DNA from: DSAR01 sp034437315
GTDB lineage: Bacteria > Chloroflexota > Anaerolineae > B4-G1
Direction of reading: 5' to 3'
Assembly: GCA_034437315.1 (NCBI GenBank)
Contig: DAOTUC010000303.1
Coordinates: 1-6,372 of the forward strand
DNA: 6,372 nt
In this document: one piece after another, positions 5,446 to 6,372 of the stretch
Position numbering within the stretch: position 1 is the stretch's first letter
Layout of the letters: every line of letters starts with the position of its first letter
Notes under the pieces: generated by a model
The model's database searches: none
Told to the model about the DNA's origin: nothing
What the model saw: only the letters and a program-made list of their open reading frames with translations
Position numbers and translations under genes: made by a program

Positions 5446-6372
5446 ATGGACGTATGGGATGAGGTAAAACGGCGCGTCGCAGCGCCGACCTTCGAGGATG
5501 ATAATAAAACCCGGATCGCTGGCATATTGAATCTCATATCGCTGTCTCTATTGGGCATCGCAAGCGTGGGCGGCGCGTTAGTTTTGGTGGATGATCTCCA
5601 GTGGTCTAATTTGATCATTATCTCCTTCATCATCGTTTTGGAGTTGATCGTTCGTCGCTTGACGCATAGTGGACAGACGCAATTGGCCACCATGGTTCAG
5701 CTCCCATTTCTGTGGCTTTTGATTACAGCGCTTGTGATATCTGGCGGCGGGATAGACGCTGCTCCTTACAGTTCATACATATTGGTTGTCCTGATGGGGG
5801 GGTTGCTCTCCGGGAATGTGGCCGGGCTCGCTGTCGCGATTCTGAGCAGCCTGGCCGGTTTAGCGATGGTCTACGCCCAATCTGTCGGGATTTTGACAGC
5901 TCCTGAGAGGGCGGCCAGCCCGTTTACCGGTTGGGTTTCCCATTCGGCCAACTTTATGCTCTCCGCGGTGTTGATTCACATCGCCATCCGTGATATCAAA
6001 GGTTCGTTAGCGGCAGCCTGGACGACCAATCAAGAACTTCGCGTCGCCCAGGCGGAATTGGAAAAGCGGATGACCGTCGAGCAGGAGCAACGTGATCGCA
6101 TGCGGCATCTGGTTGAGCGTGAGCAAGAGCGCAATGAACAGATGCAGCACGTGCTCGGCGAGGTCAGCGACGCGGTGGTGAACCTGAGTTCAGCCTCGGC
6201 CGAGATTCTGGCGGCGACGACGCAACAGGCGAGCGGGGCCAGTGAGCAATCGGCGGCCATCTCGCAGACGACGACGACGGTGGACGAATTGAAGACCATC
6301 GCCGAGCAATCGGTTTCGCGGGCGCAGGAGGTGGTGGAGACGGCGCAACGCACGTCGGAGGTATCGCGCACC
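5446..6372 (+). CDS. Methyl-accepting chemotaxis protein with polytopic membrane sensor (3' end outside window)
   Basis: The frame stays open for 309 codons to the last base, so the gene is partial only because of the window edge. Residues 1-24 are cytoplasmic and charged. About six hydrophobic segments follow (about 25-48, 53-71, 80-99, 109-123, 125-148 and 164-185). The GGGIDAAPYSSYILVVLMGGLLSG stretch (100-123) resembles a membrane sensor module found on Chloroflexota kinases and cyclases; the stimulus is unknown. There is no periplasmic domain and no HAMP. A charged coiled coil (about 195-240, rich in EQEQR repeats) leads directly into a receptor signalling helix (about 240 onward), whose SAEILAATTQQASGASEQSA (251-270) is almost identical to the first receptor. 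The start has gggagg five bases upstream and lies 14 bases after the previous stop, so the two receptor genes are probably co-transcribed. The tip region is beyond the window. Confidence 0.88.
   Translation, partial: MDVWDEVKRRVAAPTFEDDNKTRIAGILNLISLSLLGIASVGGALVLVDDLQWSNLIIISFIIVLELIVRRLTHSGQTQLATMVQLPFLWLLITALVISGGGIDAAPYSSYILVVLMGGLLSGNVAGLAVAILSSLAGLAMVYAQSVGILTAPERAASPFTGWVSHSANFMLSAVLIHIAIRDIKGSLAAAWTTNQELRVAQAELEKRMTVEQEQRDRMRHLVEREQERNEQMQHVLGEVSDAVVNLSSASAEILAATTQQASGASEQSAAISQTTTTVDELKTIAEQSVSRAQEVVETAQRTSEVSRT
6211..6333 (+). repeat. Near-identical DNA segment shared with the first mcp (copy 2)
   Basis: This is the partner of 4649-4771, in the same reading frame and orientation, about 1.56 kb apart. 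Direct repeats of this length and identity could support recombination that deletes or fuses the two receptor genes. Confidence 0.75.

Overview
The window looks like chromosome of a moderately GC-rich bacterium, most probably a Chloroflexota member (Anaerolineae/Caldilineae-like). That placement is inferred from protein style, not from a marker gene. The first chemoreceptor has a linker and second HAMP-like segment of a type I associate with that phylum. The second has a multi-pass 'GGI' membrane sensor that is also common there. All genes are on the + strand.

Layout. Positions 1-143 are a large imperfect inverted repeat, followed by a short leader. Then come five tightly packed genes: an RsbS-type STAS protein (205-699), an RsbT-type GHKL kinase (701-1114), a second RsbT-like kinase (1162-1587), an RsbX-type PP2C phosphatase (1584-2243) and a CheW adaptor with an N-terminal extension (2264-2947). 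A 246-bp gap follows, filled mostly by a second large inverted-repeat element (3010-3142). After it are two methyl-accepting chemotaxis protein genes: a dCache/HAMP receptor (3194-5431) and, 14 bp later, a polytopic-membrane receptor (5446 to the window end, cut off by the edge).

How the genes may work together. RsbS, RsbT and RsbX are the core of the stressosome partner switch: RsbT phosphorylates RsbS and is released, and RsbX resets RsbS. CheW couples chemoreceptors to the CheA kinase. A switch module abutting CheW, with two receptors next door, suggests either receptor input feeding the switch or a shared sensory assembly. No RsbR sensor, RsbU phosphatase, sigma factor, CheA, CheR or CheB is visible, so the input and output of the switch are unknown from this window.

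The least explained features are the two long inverted-repeat elements. They have similar size and layout but different sequence, and each lies just upstream of the first gene of a gene block.
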